Counted from the stretch's first letter, positions 1-8,814 are shown. The stretch is 42,186 nucleotides of DNA from Acidobacteriota bacterium (GCA_016213725.1 JACQZS010000058.1:1-42186); one strand, 5' to 3'. Program-made: numbers and translations. The notes: generated from the sequence alone by a model not told the origin.

Positions 1-1110
1 ATGGGAGCGACGGCGGTCTTGTCGATGGAGACGCGCCAGAGGTGTTTACGATCGATGTCGGCCTGGTTGGAGGAGACGATGAGCGACTGGCGATCCGGGG
101 CGGGCTCGACGAACTCCACCTCGAACTCGCCGGGGGTGAGCAGGCGCGCGGGTCCACCTGAAGCGGGGACGGCGTAGAGGAGTTTCCAATTCGTCTTTTC
201 CCAGGGAAACACCAGGAAGCCGGAGGGGGACCAGAATAGGGAGGGGCCCACGGCGACTGGCTGGAAGACGCTGCCCCGGCCGGCGTCGGCGCGAAACACC
301 TCCCGGGCTGCGCCGGTGGCGACGTCGGCCACGCGGAGGCTCCAGGGCGAGGCGGTGCGGCGGGCGCCGTGGGGGGGCGGCGGGACGTTCAGAGAGGATG
401 CGGAGGAAAGCGACGGACTTGCCGTCGGGGGACCAGGTGGGGAGGAGGTCTTTGTCGGTGGAGGGATCCAGCCAAGTGATGGACTGGGCGGCGAAGCTGT
501 AGACGCCGATGAAGGAGTGGTCCGAACGGGTGGATGTGAAGGCGAGGAAGGCGCCGTCGGGGGAGAGCGCGAGATCGGAGGCGGAGCCGCGGGCGCGGAA
601 AAGGATGGCGGGCCTTGCGTCCGTGGAAAGATCCGCAGACCAGATGTTTCCACCGCGCAGCCAGAGGGCACGTTTGCCATCCGCGGAGAGCAACGGAGCG
701 CGGCCTTCGCCGAGGCGGCGCGGCTGGCCGCCTTTCCATTCGACGAGCCAGACGGACTGGTCAGCACCTTTCACGTTGGAGCTGGGGTTGGGCGACTCGC
801 CGCCGCGGCCGGCGGAGCCTCCGCGGACGAAAAGGAGCCGCTCGCCGTCGGCGGACCAGGCGAGTTCGGAGATCTCCTGCCCGTCCTCCGTTTTGAAGGA
901 CGTGGCCTGGCGGCCCTGATAGGCGGGGCCCTCGGCGAGCCAGACGTTCCAGTCGCCGTTGCCGGAGACAACCCAGGCGACGCGGTTAGCGCGCGCGGCG
1001 GAGGCGATTTCCCAAGGGAAGGACGAAGAGAGGACTTGCTCGACGGTGAACTGGGCGGAGGCGGTGAAGGTGAAGAAGAAGACGCAGGCGAGAGGCGAGC
1101 GAAGCGGCAT
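1..1110 (-). pseudogene. S9-family peptidase, beta-propeller N-terminal part, frameshifted and cut by window edge
   Basis: This is the N-terminal half of a secreted prolyl-oligopeptidase/DPP-IV type peptidase. It starts with a signal peptide (MPLRSPLACVFFFTFTASA), followed by repeated propeller strands such as LAWSADGERLLFV, LALSPDGAFLAFTS and PTWSPDGKSVAFLR. After about residue 244 the annotated frame turns into Arg/Pro-rich nonsense. The +1 frame continues the family sequence to the window edge (LRVADVATGAAREVF, LFWSPSGFLVFPWEKTNWK, LIVSSNQADIDRKHLWRVS). The switch lies at a run of seven G (371-377), where one extra base explains the shift. The catalytic alpha/beta-hydrolase domain would lie outside the window. 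The start codon is 3 bp after the HtrA stop, so the two are probably cotranscribed. It may be a true pseudogene, a slippage-prone gene or a homopolymer sequencing error. Confidence 0.8.
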
Positions 1111-1113
1111 ACT

Positions 1114-2526
1114 TCAGGGTAGCTCGAAGCTGACGAAGTGGAGCTTGCCGGCGCGTTCGACCTGCACGGCAACAGAGTCGCCGGACTTCATCTTCTTGAG
1201 CAGGGCGCGGAGTTCGGCGGCGGATTTCACGTTGGAGCGATTGATGGCGTAGATGACGTCGCCAGTGCGGAAGCCTTCCTCGAGCATGGGGCCATCGGCG
1301 TGGCGGGCGGCGACGAGGACGCCGCCCTGGTCCTTGCGGATGGGGGCAACCTGCTCGCGCAGCGCATCGGTGAGATCCACGGCGAAGATGCCGAGTTCGG
1401 GGATGAGGTTCTCTTCGCGGCTGGCAAGGTCGGAGTAGGTGGAGGCCTCCTCATGGCGTTCGGTGACCTGGACCTTCAGGGAGAGGCTGCGTTTGCCGCG
1501 CCGGATCTCCAGCTGAACGGTTTCGCCGATGACGGGGCGGTAGACGTTGACGTTGAACTGGCGGGCGTTTTCCATCACCTTGCCGTTGAGGGACAGGATG
1601 ACGTCACCTACGTGGAGGCCGGCGAGGGAGCCCTGCCCGGCGGGATCGACATCGGCGACGACGACGCCCCAGTCCTGCGGCAGCTGCCAGCCGGAGGAGA
1701 GCGCCGGGGTGATGGTTTGGGTGGTGATGCCGATATCGCCGCGGACCACACGGCCGGACTTGCGGAGCTGATCGACGACGTTGAGCACGATGTTGGAGGG
1801 GACGGCGAAGCCGATCCCTTCACTGCCGCCGGACTGCGAGAGGATGAGGGTGTTGATGCCGACGATGGCGCCATCGGAGTTGACCAAGGGTCCGCCGCTG
1901 TTGCCGGGATTGATGGGCGCGTCGGTTTGGATGTAAATCATGGGATCGTCCGGGCGGAGCTGCCGGGCGGGGGAGCTGACGACACCCATGGTGACGGAGT
2001 TATCGAGGCCCATCGGGCTGCCGAAGGCCAGAACGAGCTGGCCCTGCTCGACGGTATCGGAGTCTGCCAGGGGCAGGAAGGGCAGGGATTTTTCGTTAAC
2101 CCGGAGGAGGGCGACGTCGGTTTCGAGGTCGAGGCCGACGAGTTCCGCGCGGACGGCGCGGCCGCTGGGGCGCACGGCGGAGCGGCGGGTGGAAGTGACT
2201 GAAGGCGAGGCGGGGAGGGTGACCTGAACGCGCTGGGCGCCGATGACGACGTGGGCGTTGGTGACCACCAGTCCGCCGGCGTCGATGATGACCCCGGAAC
2301 CTGAACTCTGCTGGCGGGCGGCGACGCCGCGTTCTTCGCTCTCCTCCTCTTCCAACTGGCGGTAGCCGATGGCGGTGACCTTGACGACGGACTGGTGGAC
2401 GCGGCGGCTCAGTTCCTGAAAGCTGCTGCTGAGCTCGCCCAGTTTCCGGGAGGCGGCCGAATCAGGCGATTGCGCCGGCGCGAGCGCCGCGGCGGCCAGA
2501 AACAATGTGAGAAATTTGCGAGTCAC
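1114..2526 (-). CDS. HtrA/DegP-like periplasmic serine protease with two PDZ domains
   Basis: Envelope protein quality-control protease of family S1C, 470 aa. A signal peptide (MTRKFLTLFLAAAALAPAQS) precedes a trypsin-like domain. The catalytic triad is visible: H92 in TNAHVV, D137 in LETDVALL and S210 in NPGNSGGPL. Two PDZ domains follow: one near residues 265-355 (GVVVADVDPAGQGSLAGLHVGDVILSLNG, in part) and one near 375-468 (DGPMLEEGFRTGDVIYAIN). Length and order match DegP/DegQ-type proteins. The start is GTG at 2526; no strong Shine-Dalgarno is visible. The gene is divergent from the aldo/keto reductase across a 68-bp gap and is followed after 3 bp by the S9 peptidase gene, so the pair looks like an envelope proteolysis operon. 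Confidence 0.93.
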   Translation of the reverse strand: MTRKFLTLFLAAAALAPAQSPDSAASRKLGELSSSFQELSRRVHQSVVKVTAIGYRQLEEEESEERGVAARQQSSGSGVIIDAGGLVVTNAHVVIGAQRVQVTLPASPSVTSTRRSAVRPSGRAVRAELVGLDLETDVALLRVNEKSLPFLPLADSDTVEQGQLVLAFGSPMGLDNSVTMGVVSSPARQLRPDDPMIYIQTDAPINPGNSGGPLVNSDGAIVGINTLILSQSGGSEGIGFAVPSNIVLNVVDQLRKSGRVVRGDIGITTQTITPALSSGWQLPQDWGVVVADVDPAGQGSLAGLHVGDVILSLNGKVMENARQFNVNVYRPVIGETVQLEIRRGKRSLSLKVQVTERHEEASTYSDLASREENLIPELGIFAVDLTDALREQVAPIRKDQGGVLVAARHADGPMLEEGFRTGDVIYAINRSNVKSAAELRALLKKMKSGDSVAVQVERAGKLHFVSFELP

Positions 2527-2594
2527 GGAAAGGTCCCCGATTTGCTTTATTCTATCCGTTGAGGATCACTCAGAACATAGGGAGGGCAGGCAGG

Positions 2595-3554
2595 ATGCAG
2601 AGAAGGACCTTTTTGCAGGCGGCGGCGTTGAGCGCCGGGGCCCGGATGAAGATTCTGGCGGACACGCCGATGCCGATGGCGACACTGGGCAAGAGCGGGC
2701 TGAAGGTGTCGAGGTTCGTGGTGGGCGGCTACCACATGATGGTGGAAGGCGAGGAGACGGCGACGCGCATCATTCACCGGGCGATGGACCTGGGCGTGAA
2801 TTTCTTCGACAGCGCGAACCTGTATCACAAGGGAAAGAGCGACGAAGTGTACGGGCGCGCGCTATCCGGCGGCCGGCGGCAAAAGGTGATGCTGATGACG
2901 AAGTGCGAGAACTACTCGCGCGACGGGGCCATGAAGTTGCTGGAGGAGCAGCTGAAACGGATGAAGACAGACTACCTGGATCTGTGGCAGTGCCACCAGG
3001 TAAGCGAGCAATCGGAGGTGGACCAGATCCTGGGGCCACAGGGTTCTCTGGAGGCGTTCGTCAAAGCGAAGAAAGAAGGCAAGGTGCGGCACATTGGATT
3101 CACCGGGCACCGGGATCCGGCGATCCATCTGCGACTGCTGGCGGCGACGGAGGAGTGGGAGACGGTGCAAATGCCGATCAACCTGATCGACCCGCACTAC
3201 CTGAGCTTCATCACCAACGTGCTGCCGGAAGCGCGCAAGAAGGGCCTGGGCGTGCTGGCCATGAAGTCCAACGCGATGGGCTCGATCACGAAGAACAACG
3301 TGGCGAAGATTGAAGAGTGCCTGCGATTCACCTGGAGCCAGGACATCGACACGCTGGTTTCGGGCGTGCAGACGACGGGCCAACTCGAGGACAACGTGCT
3401 GGTGCTGAAGACGCTGCAGAAGCTGTCGAAGCAGGAGATCAGCCTGCTGCTGCACAAGACGAAGCAGGGCGATACGGGTTCGAAGATCGAGAGATACAAG
3501 CGGCCGGAAGGGAAGAGCGGAGTGCGGATGCACCGGGACGGCGAGGCCGTGTAA
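2595..3554 (+). CDS. Aldo/keto reductase with Tat-like leader
   Basis: NAD(P)H-dependent oxidoreductase of the AKR superfamily, 319 aa from this start. The AKR catalytic tetrad is visible as D72 and Y77 (FFDSANLYHKG), K103 (MTKCEN) and H134 (LWQCHQ). The N-terminus MQRRTFLQAAALSAGA resembles a twin-arginine leader, which suggests export in a folded state with cofactor. The ORF track begins 12 codons earlier, but ATG 2595 is preceded by GGAGGGCAGG at a suitable distance and yields the leader. The substrate cannot be read from the sequence. A hairpin with a T-run just after the stop, lying inside the end of the convergent nucleoside hydrolase gene, probably terminates this transcript. Confidence 0.88.
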   Translation: MQRRTFLQAAALSAGARMKILADTPMPMATLGKSGLKVSRFVVGGYHMMVEGEETATRIIHRAMDLGVNFFDSANLYHKGKSDEVYGRALSGGRRQKVMLMTKCENYSRDGAMKLLEEQLKRMKTDYLDLWQCHQVSEQSEVDQILGPQGSLEAFVKAKKEGKVRHIGFTGHRDPAIHLRLLAATEEWETVQMPINLIDPHYLSFITNVLPEARKKGLGVLAMKSNAMGSITKNNVAKIEECLRFTWSQDIDTLVSGVQTTGQLEDNVLVLKTLQKLSKQEISLLLHKTKQGDTGSKIERYKRPEGKSGVRMHRDGEAV

Positions 3555-3566
3555 CGGCCGGGCAGT

Positions 3567-4568
3567 TCACACGGATTGGCACGCGAGAAGGCGCTCCATG
3601 TGGAGCGCCTTCACCTTTTTGCGGTCGAGTGCGGTGACGATCGAGTGGAGTCCGGCGGCATCTTCGGTGAAGGAGTGGCGGGTTTGGAAAGCGGCGTCGC
3701 CCGGCTCGAGCCGGATGGTTCCGCGCTTCCATTGGAAGAGGTGGGGATGCGTGATGGTGAGGGCGGCCAGAGAGTCGTAGGGCCGCGGGAGATAGCCGGG
3801 AATCGGGTTTTTGGGACGTGTGCGGACGAACTCGACCCAGCGGCGCATGGATGGGGCGAGGAATTTCATATGGGCGCAGGGAGATTGCAGGCACCGTTCG
3901 TATTCCTCGGAGTCCATCTGGTTGTCGACGCCGATTTCTACGGGCAGGACCCGCAGCGGGATGCCGGAGGCGAGGAGGTGGCGGGCGGCGACGAGATCAT
4001 TGCCGACGTTGTAGGGGTCGATACCCTTGCGGAAGTCGTAGCCCATGAGGGTGACCGTGTCGAGACGGTCTGCCAGCGTGGGGTCTTTGAGCAGCGCGAG
4101 GGCGAGGTTGGTTTGAGGGCCGACGGAGAGGATGTGGCGCGGGCCGTTGGGTGCGCGGGTGGCGCTGAGGATGAAGTCGACGGCGTGTTGCGGAGAGAGG
4201 GGAGGAGCGGCGGAGAGGTTGTCGTCCGGAGTTTCGGTGGCAAGCGGGAGCTGGCGGAGTTTGGCGTCGCTGCCGCGGAAGAGCTGAGAGGAGGGGCGGG
4301 GCGCCAGGGGCAGAGGGCATCCGGCAAAGCAGGCAACATCGGCGGCCTGCAGCACAGCGAGAAACCGGCTGGCGTATTGTGCGCGGCTGCGGGTGTTTTG
4401 AAAGACCGTGGTGACGGCGGCGAGGCGGATTTCAGGGGAGCGGGCGAGGATGGCCAGCGCGATGGCGTCGTCCACGTCGGCGCCAATATCGGTGTCGAAG
4501 ATCAGCGGCAGCGGGGAGGGCGCGGCGAGGGCGGCGGCGGGCGCGGCAAGAAATTCGCGGCGCTGCAT
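3567..4568 (-). CDS. Nucleoside hydrolase (IUNH family), Tat-like leader
   Basis: Hydrolase of the N-glycosidic bond of nucleosides, releasing base and ribose, 333 aa. The family signature DTDIGADVDDAIAL at residues 25-38 supplies the Asp cluster that binds calcium and ribose. The leader MQRREFLAAPAAALAA resembles a Tat signal, so a periplasmic location is likely. The ORF track starts 24 codons further upstream inside the preceding gene. ATG 4568 was preferred because it gives the leader and sits 2 bp after the TGA of the cyclase gene, a typical coupled arrangement. It is the last gene of a four-gene operon. Its 3' coding end doubles as a terminator hairpin for the convergent gene. The true substrate is unknown. 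Confidence 0.88.
   Translation of the reverse strand: MQRREFLAAPAAALAAPSPLPLIFDTDIGADVDDAIALAILARSPEIRLAAVTTVFQNTRSRAQYASRFLAVLQAADVACFAGCPLPLAPRPSSQLFRGSDAKLRQLPLATETPDDNLSAAPPLSPQHAVDFILSATRAPNGPRHILSVGPQTNLALALLKDPTLADRLDTVTLMGYDFRKGIDPYNVGNDLVAARHLLASGIPLRVLPVEIGVDNQMDSEEYERCLQSPCAHMKFLAPSMRRWVEFVRTRPKNPIPGYLPRPYDSLAALTITHPHLFQWKRGTIRLEPGDAAFQTRHSFTEDAAGLHSIVTALDRKKVKALHMERLLACQSV
3588..3620 (+). terminator. Rho-independent terminator of the aldo/keto reductase gene, inside the opposing gene
   Basis: The arms AAGGCGCTCC and GGAGCGCCTT form a perfect 10-bp stem around a 4-nt loop (3588-3611). A T5 run follows at 3616-3620, four bases after the stem. It begins 34 bp after the aldo/keto reductase stop. 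It lies entirely within the last codons of the convergent nucleoside hydrolase gene. On the minus strand no T-run follows the stem, so it should act only on plus-strand transcription. Confidence 0.6.
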
Positions 4569-4570
4569 GA

Positions 4571-5200
4571 TCACGGCGTGGGGCGCAGCAAGGCGCGGGC
4601 CGGGGCGCCGTCGGCGCCGGGGATGAGCAGCGGCAGGCAAAGCAGCTCATAGGAGCCGGGGAGGACGTGCGCCAAGCGCAGTCCTTCCACGATCCAGATG
4701 CCGGCGCCGAGCAGGATTTCATGGGTTTCGCGCAGGTCCTGACGGAAGCCGCCGACGGAGAGGTAGTCGATGCCGACCAGCGCCGCGCCGGCTGTGGCAA
4801 GGGCGTCTGCCGCGTCGCGTCCGATGAAGACGAAATCCTCAACGAATTCCGGCCGCAGGAGGTGGTGGGTGGAGTTGCGGGTGCGGAACAGGATGCGCGC
4901 CGCGGGGGGCAAACCGGAAGGAATGTGGCGGGCGCGGACGGCCCGCGGGTCATCGACGTCGATGACGAGAGCAGGGCCGGCCATGAGCGAGAGCGGCATG
5001 GTTTCCATCCCCGTGCCGTTGCGCAGGAAATGGCGCGGCGCATCCATGTGTGTGCCGGTGTGGGCGCTCATGGCCAGGCGCGTGAGGTTGTAATCGTCGC
5101 CCGCCTCGATCGACATGGTCTGGTGGACGGAGACGGGGTCGTCACCGGGCCAGACGAGCATGGCGGAAGCGATTGGCGTAGAGATGTCGATCCAGGCCAT
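4571..5200 (-). CDS. Cyclase / kynurenine-formamidase-like metal hydrolase
   Basis: Member of the cyclase family (PF04199), which includes bacterial arylformamidase KynB; 209 aa, the usual length. The metal-binding motif HTGTHMDAPRHF is at residues 47-58 (H47, H51, D53, H57). The conserved segment VGIDYLSV follows near residue 150. There is no signal peptide, so it is cytoplasmic. It lies 3 bp after the DUF1080 gene and 2 bp before the nucleoside hydrolase gene, clearly in one operon. With no tryptophan-catabolic neighbours, a role in kynurenine breakdown is not supported. A hydrolase or isomerase step in sugar or nucleoside breakdown is equally possible, so no gene symbol is given. Confidence 0.85.
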   Translation of the reverse strand: MAWIDISTPIASAMLVWPGDDPVSVHQTMSIEAGDDYNLTRLAMSAHTGTHMDAPRHFLRNGTGMETMPLSLMAGPALVIDVDDPRAVRARHIPSGLPPAARILFRTRNSTHHLLRPEFVEDFVFIGRDAADALATAGAALVGIDYLSVGGFRQDLRETHEILLGAGIWIVEGLRLAHVLPGSYELLCLPLLIPGADGAPARALLRPTP

Positions 5201-5203
5201 GGG

Positions 5204-5956
5204 CTAGCGCTCGGGGAGTTCACCGATGGGACGCCAGTAGAGATTGCGGAAGGCGACGGGGCCGTGATCGCCCTGAATCATGATGGGGTTGGTGGCTGCC
5301 TCGGGAATGTCCATGTGAGCGCGCGTGGGGTTCGGCACTTCGACGTTGTCGTGGATCATGACGCCATTGAACATGACGCGCACGAAGCGAGCGTTCTCGA
5401 TCTTCTTGCCGGAGGCGTCGAAGCGCGGGGCGCGGAACCAGATGTGATAGGCCTGCCACTCTCCGGCATTCTTCTCCGCGTTGACGCGGGGCACTGCGCC
5501 GTTCTTCGGCTTGCCGTTGACCCATTCGTGATAGACGGCGCCGCAATCGCCGGTGGTGAGGTCCGCGATGCCGAAGCGATCGAGGATCTGGATTTCGTAG
5601 AGGCCGTGGAGGTAGACGCCGGAGTTGGCGCCGCGGGGGATCATGAATTCGACGTAGAGTTCGATGTCGCCGAACTTCTGGTCGGTGACGAAATTCTGCG
5701 TTTTGCCGTTCTTGCCGTTGATCATGCGGTCGCCGGAATCAGCGGTGAAGGAGAGGGCTTTGGGCGAATACATGCGGTCGAAGCGAATACCGCGGGCGGC
5801 TGCCCATTCGTGGGGCTTGGAGGGATCCATGGCGTGCCATCCGGTGAGGTCCTTACCGTTGAGCAGGGGAGTCCAGCCCGGCTGGATGAGGTAGGGTGCG
5901 TCCTGGGCGAAGGTGGCGAGGCCGAGGGCGAAGAGGAGCAGAGCAGCGCGCTTCAT
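5204..5956 (-). CDS. DUF1080 protein (3-keto-disaccharide hydrolase family), secreted
   Basis: Predicted secreted carbohydrate-active protein, 250 aa, with a concanavalin-like jelly-roll fold known for DUF1080/PF06439. The signal peptide is MKRAALLLFALGLATFAQ. The opening motif LIQPGWTPLLNGKDLTGW is diagnostic, followed by FGDIELYVEFMIPRGANSGVYL and YEIQILDRFG. Family members hydrolyse 3-keto-glycosides or bind glycans. The protein is encoded between the large glycoside hydrolase-like gene (12-bp gap) and the cyclase gene (3-bp gap). Its presence suggests a pathway where a sugar is first oxidised at C3; a Gfo/Idh/MocA oxidoreductase of the type that could do this lies nearby at 9319, but in a separate transcription unit. 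Confidence 0.9.
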   Translation of the reverse strand: MKRAALLLFALGLATFAQDAPYLIQPGWTPLLNGKDLTGWHAMDPSKPHEWAAARGIRFDRMYSPKALSFTADSGDRMINGKNGKTQNFVTDQKFGDIELYVEFMIPRGANSGVYLHGLYEIQILDRFGIADLTTGDCGAVYHEWVNGKPKNGAVPRVNAEKNAGEWQAYHIWFRAPRFDASGKKIENARFVRVMFNGVMIHDNVEVPNPTRAHMDIPEAATNPIMIQGDHGPVAFRNLYWRPIGELPER

Positions 5957-5968
5957 GCGGCTATTATT

Positions 5969-8794
5969 TCACTGCGGCGGTTCGGCGGGAGGCGGGGTGA
6001 CATCGACATCGACGGAAACCACGTGATAGGGCGTGGCTTCACGCGGGTCCGGCAGAAACCAGCCAGTGCCTTCCGTGTTGAGGACTTCGAAGTAGTACTG
6101 GAGATCCCAGCGGGCGTCCACTTCAGCGGCGGGGATGGTGAAGCGGGCGCTGTGCGGGGCTGCGTCGATGATCTTCCAGCCGGCGAGCTGATTCAGTGGG
6201 CGATAGTGAAGGCGGATTGTCTTTACCTGCGTCTGGGGCCACACCTGGAGTTCGAGCACGAGCGGCCGGGCCGCCATGGTGCGGGCGGGCGGATGGTGCG
6301 TGAAGGCGGGTTTGGCGAGGGCGCGCGGCCAGCGTTGGACCGGTGCGGGGGGCGGGCCGCCGGAGAGGAGGAGTCCGCTGAACTGCCAGGTGCCCTCGGG
6401 CAGGGGGACGTCGAGCGTCCCGCTGCGCGCTTCGAGTTGGAGGGTGAGATCGGAGCCGTCGGGTTTGAGCAGGACGGCGCGATAGGGGCCGTCTGGGGCG
6501 AGGACGCGGAAGAGCTGCGGACCGGAGCCGGAGATGGAGTCGCCAAGCAGGACGTTGGGGGGCAGGTGAGAGGGCGAGGCGCTGACGGCGCGGACTTCGG
6601 CGTAAGGGGTAAGGGGCAGGGCAGTGACCTGCCGGGGTTCATGGGACACCCAGCCGGCGCCTGATTTCTCCGAGAAGCTGGACTCCGGCGAAATTGCCGT
6701 GAAGCCCGGCTCGACGGTGTTGGCGACGGCGGAAGCGTTCAAGCGGTAGGAGCCAGGCCGCGGCGCGGCGGCAGGCGCGCCGAAGTCGAAGGCCTGCGTG
6801 AAGCCGCGGTGCTTTTCGAAGAGGGCGATGCGGGCATCGATGGTCTTGAGGTCGTGTTCGAGGTAGGGCAGCTTGTCCTTCCAGTGGCCGACGTCCTCGG
6901 GGCCGAAGGCCATGTTTTCGGGGTAGAGGCCGGAGGTGAGCTTGACGAGTTGCTGCCAAAGCCGGAGGGCGCCGAGAACCTCCCGGCGGGCGGGGAGAAG
7001 CGCATCGAAATCGCCCGTGGCCTGGAACCAGGCGAGGCCGTCGGCGGCCATCTGGCGGCGGCCATGGAAGCGGGCCAGCAGCGCGAGCACTTCGAGATCG
7101 GGGCGCGTGCCGAGCCACTCGCGATGCTGGTCACCGAGGAGCTTGTGGGCGCGTTCGAGGGCCTGTTCGGTTTCCAGCGCCCAGGCATGGAAGCGCTCAG
7201 AAGTTTCGCTGGGGCGCTGTTTGGCCGAGGCGACGCCATGGAGGCGATTGAGAGCATTCTCCTGGAAGCCGGCGATCATGCGGAAATCGCTGGGCCGGAC
7301 GTCGACATAGGAGTCGATGAGGCCGCCGGGATTGATCTCCGGCCAGATGTACATGTTGGGATCGGCGAGGTGGACGGCGACGATCTCGTTGAGGACCTTG
7401 CTGGCAGAACGGACGGCCTGTTCGACATCGGCGGCGGCAGTACCGAACCGCGCCTTGAACTCGTCGGCCCACAGCCGGTCCGGCTCGGCGGGATTGTAGG
7501 ACAGACGGCCCCAGAGGAGGTAGAAGAGCCAGTAGCGCTGGAATTCGTATTTCCAGAAGACGCGCTGCTGCTGGCTTGGGTCGAAGACGCCCCAAGTGCC
7601 GGGCCGGTTGCCGAAGCCCTTCTGGGCGAGGGGCGGATCGATCTCGAAGCCTTCGGAGCCGCTCATGGCGAAGGTGGGGACGGTGCGGCGCACGTAGTCG
7701 GGATCGCCCCAGAGGAGGAGGCGATGGGAGCCGAGTCCCCAGAGTTCCCAATAGAAACTCCACTTGCGGTTGCGCTCGGAGACGCCGGGTTTCTCCAGAA
7801 AGTTAAGGAAGGAGTAGTTGGGCCAGGTTTCGGCAGGCGGGTAGGGACGGCCGAGGTCCTCGGCCCAGTATTTGCTGGAGAGGCGCAGCGGAACTCCGGA
7901 TTGCAGCGCCGCTTCCATGAGGCCTTTCTGCATGAGCCAGCCGCGCAGGTCGAGTTGCACGAGGCGGCCGGAATCTTTGAGCGCTTTGAAGACGTAGTCG
8001 CGATAGAACTCCACCTGGCGGCCGGCGGGGATGCCGGATTCGGAGTTGGTGCGCATCTGGACGCTGCGGATGGCGGGGCAGGCGGCGAGGACCATTTTCA
8101 ACGCGGCGTAGGAATAGGGCCCGAGGTTCTCCGCGGTGAGGCCGTCAACGCTGGGCGTCATGCCCTTCTGAACGTCGTGCTCCCAAACACCGAGGGTGAA
8201 ATCGATGCCGTATTCTGTGGCTGTTTGCGAAATGAAGCGGAGGGTGGACAGGTTGCGCTCGCGGTCGTGTTCGGAGAGGCCTCGGGCGCGGACCTGAGGG
8301 AAATCCGGGACATTCACCAGGAAGGGATAGGGTGGGGCGAGGTAAGCGGTCTGGTGTGCGAATACGAGGTTGAAGCGGTTGAAGCGATTGCGGGCGAGCA
8401 TTTGGAAGAAGGAGTGCCAGTAGTCGCGGTCGTGATACCAGGATTGTTCCAGGTCAGCATTGTGGAGGAACCAGCGGATGCCACGAAGGCTCGTAGCGGG
8501 TTCCACCTTGACGGGCGAGAGGTGCCCCTGACGGCGAATCTGGTCTGCGGCTTCGAGCAGACCGTACATGAGGCCGCGCTGGCTGCCGCCGCGGATCAGG
8601 TTACCCATGATGGAGAAGCCGTCGTGCGGCAGCACCATGGAGTATTCGGGCAGTACCGGGTAGGCTTCGGGCTTGAGGCCGCGGGCTTCGAGTGCCTGGC
8701 GGTACTGCTGAAGGCCAAATTCGAGTGGGCCGGCGGCGAGGACCGGAGCGGCGAGGAGGGCTGCGAGAGCGGTCAGTTGTGAGAGATGGACCAT
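5969..8794 (-). CDS. Large secreted glycoside hydrolase-like protein (alpha-glucuronidase/GH20-like N-terminus)
   Basis: A 941-aa secreted protein that looks like a glycoside hydrolase but that I cannot place in a family with certainty. The signal peptide is MVHLSQLTALAALLAAPVLAA. Residues 75-100 carry GGSQRGLMYGLLEAADQIR, the dockerin-free N-terminal domain signature shared by GH67, GH84 and GH20 proteins. Next comes RGIRWFLHNADLEQSWYH, the usual entry to a TIM barrel, and further barrel-like segments (FTLGVWEHDV, SHRLLLWGDPDYV). The last 200 residues look like beta-sandwich modules. The ORF track adds 66 spurious N-terminal codons; ATG 8794 gives the signal peptide. It heads a four-gene operon with a plausible promoter upstream. 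Exo-acting removal of uronic or amino sugars is inference. Confidence 0.75.
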   Translation of the reverse strand: MVHLSQLTALAALLAAPVLAAGPLEFGLQQYRQALEARGLKPEAYPVLPEYSMVLPHDGFSIMGNLIRGGSQRGLMYGLLEAADQIRRQGHLSPVKVEPATSLRGIRWFLHNADLEQSWYHDRDYWHSFFQMLARNRFNRFNLVFAHQTAYLAPPYPFLVNVPDFPQVRARGLSEHDRERNLSTLRFISQTATEYGIDFTLGVWEHDVQKGMTPSVDGLTAENLGPYSYAALKMVLAACPAIRSVQMRTNSESGIPAGRQVEFYRDYVFKALKDSGRLVQLDLRGWLMQKGLMEAALQSGVPLRLSSKYWAEDLGRPYPPAETWPNYSFLNFLEKPGVSERNRKWSFYWELWGLGSHRLLLWGDPDYVRRTVPTFAMSGSEGFEIDPPLAQKGFGNRPGTWGVFDPSQQQRVFWKYEFQRYWLFYLLWGRLSYNPAEPDRLWADEFKARFGTAAADVEQAVRSASKVLNEIVAVHLADPNMYIWPEINPGGLIDSYVDVRPSDFRMIAGFQENALNRLHGVASAKQRPSETSERFHAWALETEQALERAHKLLGDQHREWLGTRPDLEVLALLARFHGRRQMAADGLAWFQATGDFDALLPARREVLGALRLWQQLVKLTSGLYPENMAFGPEDVGHWKDKLPYLEHDLKTIDARIALFEKHRGFTQAFDFGAPAAAPRPGSYRLNASAVANTVEPGFTAISPESSFSEKSGAGWVSHEPRQVTALPLTPYAEVRAVSASPSHLPPNVLLGDSISGSGPQLFRVLAPDGPYRAVLLKPDGSDLTLQLEARSGTLDVPLPEGTWQFSGLLLSGGPPPAPVQRWPRALAKPAFTHHPPARTMAARPLVLELQVWPQTQVKTIRLHYRPLNQLAGWKIIDAAPHSARFTIPAAEVDARWDLQYYFEVLNTEGTGWFLPDPREATPYHVVSVDVDVTPPPAEPPQ

Positions 8795-8814
8795 GGCGTC
8801 CGGACCAATTCCCG

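Noticed and set aside
4571-5200. Naming the cyclase-family gene kynB
   Set aside because: The metal motif fits, but no kynureninase or tryptophan dioxygenase is nearby, and the family has many other activities.
4667-6664. 665-aa plus-strand ORF
   Set aside because: It runs antisense to the cyclase, DUF1080 and glycosidase genes, is rich in repetitive D/V/G/E composition and has no motifs. It is a GC-bias shadow.
6809-8782. 657-aa plus-strand ORF
   Set aside because: Antisense shadow of the large glycosidase-like gene; no family motifs and low-complexity composition.
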